Source of the DNA: an uncultured Lachnospiraceae bacterium
GTDB lineage: Bacteria; Bacillota; Clostridia; Lachnospirales; Lachnospiraceae
NCBI GenBank assembly: GCA_910588895.1
Contig: CAJUSS010000097.1
Location: forward strand, 1 to 13,221
Length of the DNA: 13,221 nt
Reading direction: 5' to 3'
Shown piece by piece: positions 12,696 to 13,221 of the stretch. The stretch's first letter is position 1; every line of letters starts with the position of its first letter. A program made the position numbers and the translations under genes. The notes below the pieces were generated by a model. That model ran no database searches and had not been told where the DNA came from. It was given only the letters and a program-made list of their open reading frames with translations.

Positions 12696-13148
12696 ATGAA
12701 AAAAGGAAATCTTATACTGGCAGGGGTGTTCACGCTCCTTGCCGCGGCGACGATCCTGCAAAGCGTATCCTATCCGGCCGGACAGGATGGGATCCCCGGC
12801 CCCGGCTTTTTCCCGATCATCATAGCGGTCCTGATGCTGCTGGCCTCCGCCAGCCTGACGATCTCCTCCCTGCGGATCAAGACCGAGGAGGATGTGCCGC
12901 TCAAGCTGCTGACCGCAGATAATAAACGGGCCTATGCCGCCATGGCGGTCATGCTCGTCTATGTGCTCGTGATGCCGCTCTTGGGCTTTTGTGTGACCAG
13001 CTTCCTGCTGCTGTTTGGGATGATCAAGTGGCTCAGCGCCTATAAACCCATGATCTGTGCATTGGTGGCAGGCGCGGTGGTAGGGATGATCTATGTGGTA
13101 TTTGGCGTGGTGCTGGGCGTGTCATTGAGCTTCGGGCTGCTGATCTGA
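12696..13148 (+). CDS. tctB: TctB family small membrane subunit of tripartite tricarboxylate transporter
   Basis: The 150-residue protein has four predicted hydrophobic segments (about 5-22, 32-52, 76-102 and 114-145). The loop after the first contains DGIPGPGFFP, typical of TctB (DUF1468) proteins. It is the small integral membrane partner of the large permease TctA and works with the TctC-type binding protein encoded upstream. The frame stays open back to 12663, but that would need a TTG start inside the hairpin. GGAGAG at 12685-12690 and ATGAAAAAAGG at 12696 give the expected short basic N-terminus. The tctA gene should lie just to the right but is outside the window. Confidence 0.85.
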   Translation: MKKGNLILAGVFTLLAAATILQSVSYPAGQDGIPGPGFFPIIIAVLMLLASASLTISSLRIKTEEDVPLKLLTADNKRAYAAMAVMLVYVLVMPLLGFCVTSFLLLFGMIKWLSAYKPMICALVAGAVVGMIYVVFGVVLGVSLSFGLLI

Positions 13149-13171
13149 GCGGGTCGGCAGTTTAACGGACC

Positions 13172-13219
13172 GTGAGCCGAACAGGCTGAGAGCTGAACAG
13201 GCCATGAGTCGAACAAGAG
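13172..13219 (+). repeat. Three imperfect tandem 16-bp repeats after tctB
   Basis: GTGAGCCGAACAGGCT (13172-13187), GAGAGCTGAACAGGCC (13188-13203) and ATGAGTCGAACAAGAG (13204-13219) share a GAACA core and most other positions. They begin 23 nt after the tctB stop, and the window ends there, so more copies may follow. No terminator is visible. Confidence 0.7.
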
Positions 13220-13221
13220 GG

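Noticed and set aside
1..13221. CRISPR arrays, tRNA, rRNA or complete insertion sequences
   Set aside because: No regularly spaced identical repeats with spacers, no cloverleaf-type sequence and no transposase motif were seen on either strand.

Overview
The window looks like a chromosomal segment from an anaerobic, G+C-rich Gram-positive bacterium, most likely a Clostridia/Lachnospiraceae-type gut organism. The reasons are purine-rich AGGAGG ribosome binding sites ahead of nearly every gene, a lipoprotein-type solute-binding protein, an oxygen-sensitive iron-sulfur redox cluster, and a ROK kinase and MBOAT pair typical of Firmicutes. The genus cannot be fixed from the sequence alone.

Left part (1-4039, + strand): an AT-rich regulatory region with a good sigma-A promoter precedes a ROK-family kinase. 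A likely polysaccharide or cell-surface O-acylation pair follows: a membrane-anchored SGNH-like protein and an MBOAT acyltransferase, 19 nt apart. The MBOAT protein carries two hydrophilic low-complexity insertions.

Middle (4040-5843): a 249-nt gap between convergent genes can fold into a nested, very stable RNA structure. It is followed on the minus strand by a small unrecognised membrane protein and a LysR-type regulator. Between lysR and the divergent redox operon lies a perfect 17-bp palindrome containing a T-N11-A LysR box, about 65 bp upstream of the expected transcription start.

Right part (5844-13148, + strand): a compact operon encodes a DMSO-reductase-family molybdenum enzyme with no Tat signal, a four-cluster DmsB-like ferredoxin, a TorD-like assembly chaperone, a second four-cluster CooF/HydN-like ferredoxin, and an NAD(P)H/FAD oxidoreductase. 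Next come the binding protein and small membrane subunit of a tripartite tricarboxylate transporter (TctC, TctB). The large subunit TctA presumably lies beyond the right edge. No membrane anchor (DmsC/NrfD type) is present.

Read together, the right part suggests a soluble cytoplasmic chain: an organic acid enters through the TctABC-type carrier, and NAD(P)H electrons pass through the flavoprotein and two polyferredoxins to the molybdenum site, where the acid or a derivative is reduced. The LysR protein probably senses the substrate. The substrate is unknown; this is the best candidate for an undescribed system here. Several short imperfect tandem duplications lie just after stop codons (14-bp, 18-bp and 16-bp units). 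A 12-bp intercistronic hairpin separates tctC from tctB.
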